From contig CALYQE010000100.1 in assembly GCA_945281075.1 (NCBI GenBank), positions 1-7,179 on the forward strand: a stretch of DNA of 7,179 nt, given 5' to 3'. Positions 5,884-7,179 of this stretch are shown here, piece by piece. Each line of letters begins with the position of its first letter. Positions within the stretch are counted from its first letter, which is position 1. This DNA is from an uncultured Lactobacillus sp. (lineage in GTDB: Bacteria; Bacillota; Bacilli; Lactobacillales; Lactobacillaceae). Made by a program: the position numbers and the translations under genes. The notes below the pieces were generated by a model. That model was given only the letters and a program-made list of their open reading frames with translations. It was not told the DNA's origin and made no database searches.

Positions 5884-6816
5884 ATGTTCTTCAATACAAG
5901 AAAATATAAAGAAGAAGCAGAGAAGAACCGTAAGTACAATCTATCAAAAGAGCCCAGTCACTTCAACATGCTGTGCTTAGCTGTTCTTGCCACGATCGCA
6001 CCCTTGCGCATTTTTTTGCGTTTGCACAAAAGAAGAGTCGAGGACCTGGCCACAATTGAACCAAAAGTCGGAGCATTTGAGCAGGTGCCAATCATCTACT
6101 TTCACGGCTTTCGCGGCGGCGATTACACCACGAACGTGATGGTCAAGCAAGCCTTAAAAGATAAGGGTAATCCCAAGTTTCTCAAAGTAACGGCTGATTT
6201 GTGGGGCAACTTTAAGCTGGAGGGCACCTGGACGGGCGATCGCCATCCGCTTGTTCAAGTCGTTTTCCGGCAACGGATCGTGGGCGTTTACGCGATTGAC
6301 TATTATTTACGTTTTATCTTGCCCTTTTTAGCTAAAAGATATCATTTCGAGCATTATTCTGCAATTGCGCACTCTCTGGCCTGCCCTTGTGTCGTCCGCA
6401 CCGAAATGCGCAAGTCCCGGAAAAAGAACTTCCCGCATTTAGATAAGTGCGCTTTTATCGCGGGGCCTTTTGATGGCGTTACCTACATGGGCGACATCCC
6501 TAATGTTAATGAACTTAACCGTAACGGCCGACCAGCTGTTATCAACCCGCACTACCTTTATTTATTATTTCGGCGCAGACGCTTTAATTCCAACATTTCT
6601 GTTTTGAATATCTATGGTAATGTCTTAGATAATACTAACAGCGATAAGTTCATTTCTGTTATCTCAGCTAAAAGCATTCGCTATATTCTGGCACCACACG
6701 CCAAATCTTATCATGAAGTTGAAATTCGGGGTAAAAAATACGCTGAACACAGCTGGATGCATGACAACCCGCTGGTAATCAATATTATTGATAAATTTAT
6801 TGGACTTAAAAAATAA
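5884..6816 (+). CDS. Membrane-anchored DUF915 alpha/beta-hydrolase
   Basis: The 310-residue product has a basic N-terminus, one hydrophobic segment at about 28-45 and then an alpha/beta hydrolase domain of the DUF915 type. Landmarks are VPIIYFHGFRGGD (68-80), the NP-type segment HPLVQVVF (121-128), the nucleophile elbow IAHSLA (161-166), the IAGPFDG motif (192-198), SDKFISVISAKS with the candidate acid D254, and AEHSWMHDNPLV with the candidate His H289. The Ser164-Asp254-His289 triad is intact, but the elbow reads A-H-S-L-A instead of the usual G-H-S-M-G. DUF915 proteins are putative secreted or cell-surface hydrolases. Here the anchor lacks a cleavage site, so it probably stays tethered, and I would place the catalytic domain outside by the basic N-terminus. 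AAGGTGG lies 4 nt before the ATG. A cardiolipin synthase gene follows after 24 nt with no terminator. The substrate is unknown. Confidence 0.85.
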   Translation: MFFNTRKYKEEAEKNRKYNLSKEPSHFNMLCLAVLATIAPLRIFLRLHKRRVEDLATIEPKVGAFEQVPIIYFHGFRGGDYTTNVMVKQALKDKGNPKFLKVTADLWGNFKLEGTWTGDRHPLVQVVFRQRIVGVYAIDYYLRFILPFLAKRYHFEHYSAIAHSLACPCVVRTEMRKSRKKNFPHLDKCAFIAGPFDGVTYMGDIPNVNELNRNGRPAVINPHYLYLLFRRRRFNSNISVLNIYGNVLDNTNSDKFISVISAKSIRYILAPHAKSYHEVEIRGKKYAEHSWMHDNPLVINIIDKFIGLKK

Positions 6817-6829
6817 TCTTTTTGTTTTT

Positions 6830-6834
6830 GGAGG
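6830..6834 (+). promoter_or_regulatory. Ribosome binding site for the GTG start of the cardiolipin synthase gene
   Basis: GGAGG stands 6 nt before the GTG at 6841. It decides the start, because the frame has no other initiator nearby and the hydrophobic N-terminal segment begins directly after this codon. Confidence 0.8.
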
Positions 6835-6840
6835 AACTAC

Positions 6841-7179
6841 GTGATTCTACTCCGCGATATTATTCGCATTATTATTATTACCAACACTATATTAGCTTTC
6901 TACATTGTCTTTCACCGTCGGCGTTCAGTCTCAACAACTTGGGCTTGGTTAATTATCTTATTGGTTTTACCAGTTATTGGCATTATTTTGTACGGCTTTT
7001 TTGGGCGAGGTATTTCACAGGAAAATATCTTCGCCATTAATAAGCAGCACCATATCGGGTTGCGCAATGTGCAAAAGTCAATTACCAAGGCTCCGAGAAA
7101 GACCAGTCCCTCAGACACCTCGGGTAAAGCGAGCATGGTTGTCCGCTTTTTTGACCGTAACAGCGAATCGCCGCTCAGC
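6841..7179 (+). CDS. cls: Cardiolipin synthase, N-terminal part (cut by window edge)
   Basis: The first 113 residues are present and the frame stays open to the right edge; the phospholipase D catalytic domains (HKD motifs) lie beyond the window. The N-terminus has two membrane segments, at about 5-23 and 33-55, joined by the basic loop HRRRS. The second carries the PLDc_N signature: STTWAWLIILLVLPVIGIILYGFFGR, seen in two parts at about 32-46 and 47-58. The enzyme would join phosphatidylglycerol molecules into cardiolipin at the membrane. It starts at GTG, behind GGAGG. It lies 24 nt after the DUF915 gene on the same strand, with no terminator between them, so they are probably cotranscribed. 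The assignment rests on the N-terminal domain only; other PLDc_N proteins are possible. Confidence 0.82.
   Translation, partial: MILLRDIIRIIIITNTILAFYIVFHRRRSVSTTWAWLIILLVLPVIGIILYGFFGRGISQENIFAINKQHHIGLRNVQKSITKAPRKTSPSDTSGKASMVVRFFDRNSESPLS

Noticed and set aside
6822..7136. Alternative frames over the cardiolipin synthase start on both strands
   Set aside because: The GTG frame at 6841 has GGAGG at 6 nt and the PLDc_N signature; the others have no motif and are low-complexity Tyr/His-rich or antisense.
1..7179. Defence island, CRISPR, mobile element or biosynthetic cluster
   Set aside because: No repeats with spacers, transposase, integrase, tRNA-like attachment site, nuclease-helicase pair or synthase modules were seen; the genes are ordinary chromosomal types.

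Overview
The window looks like ordinary chromosome from a low-to-mid GC Gram-positive bacterium, most likely Lactobacillaceae and probably the Lactobacillus delbrueckii/acidophilus group. The reasons are strong AAGGAGG-type ribosome binding sites, TATAAT -10 boxes with short leaders, an RNase HI carrying an N-terminal hybrid-binding domain, a secreted DUF1002 protein, a DUF915 alpha/beta hydrolase beside a PLDc_N-type cardiolipin synthase, and a divergent (second-copy type) PRPP synthetase. The species assignment is inference from gene style, not from a marker gene.

Layout. Positions 1-1111 (minus strand): a TetR-type regulator and, 11 nt downstream, the N-terminal part of a membrane protein that runs off the left edge; they form a two-gene operon behind an extended -10 promoter. 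Positions 1253-2233 (minus): a PRPP synthetase homologue whose active-site loops depart from the canonical enzyme. Positions 2362-3860 (minus): a GT2 glycosyltransferase translationally coupled (ATGA overlap) to a small alpha/beta hydrolase with Asp at the nucleophile position, ended by a hairpin terminator. Positions 4002-4970 (plus): a secreted DUF1002 protein, divergent from the glycosyltransferase. Positions 4971-5007: a strong bidirectional terminator between convergent genes. Positions 5013-5813 (minus): RNase HI. Positions 5884-7179 (plus): a membrane-anchored DUF915 hydrolase followed after 24 nt by the start of a cardiolipin synthase, cut by the right edge.

How the genes relate. Several products act at the cell envelope (DUF1002 protein, GT2 enzyme, DUF915 hydrolase, cardiolipin synthase, the left-edge membrane protein). 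Prs and RNase HI are nucleotide and nucleic-acid housekeeping. I see no CRISPR, tRNA, rRNA, insertion sequence, phage module or clear defence system. No stretch over 300 bases lacks a gene; the longest gap is 141 bases. Three genes (prs, the glycosyltransferase and rnhA) need their starts moved inward to an internal ATG with a proper ribosome binding site. The most interesting items are substitutions in otherwise recognisable enzymes: the Prs homologue, the Asp-nucleophile hydrolase, and the DUF915 protein with an Ala-flanked nucleophile elbow.
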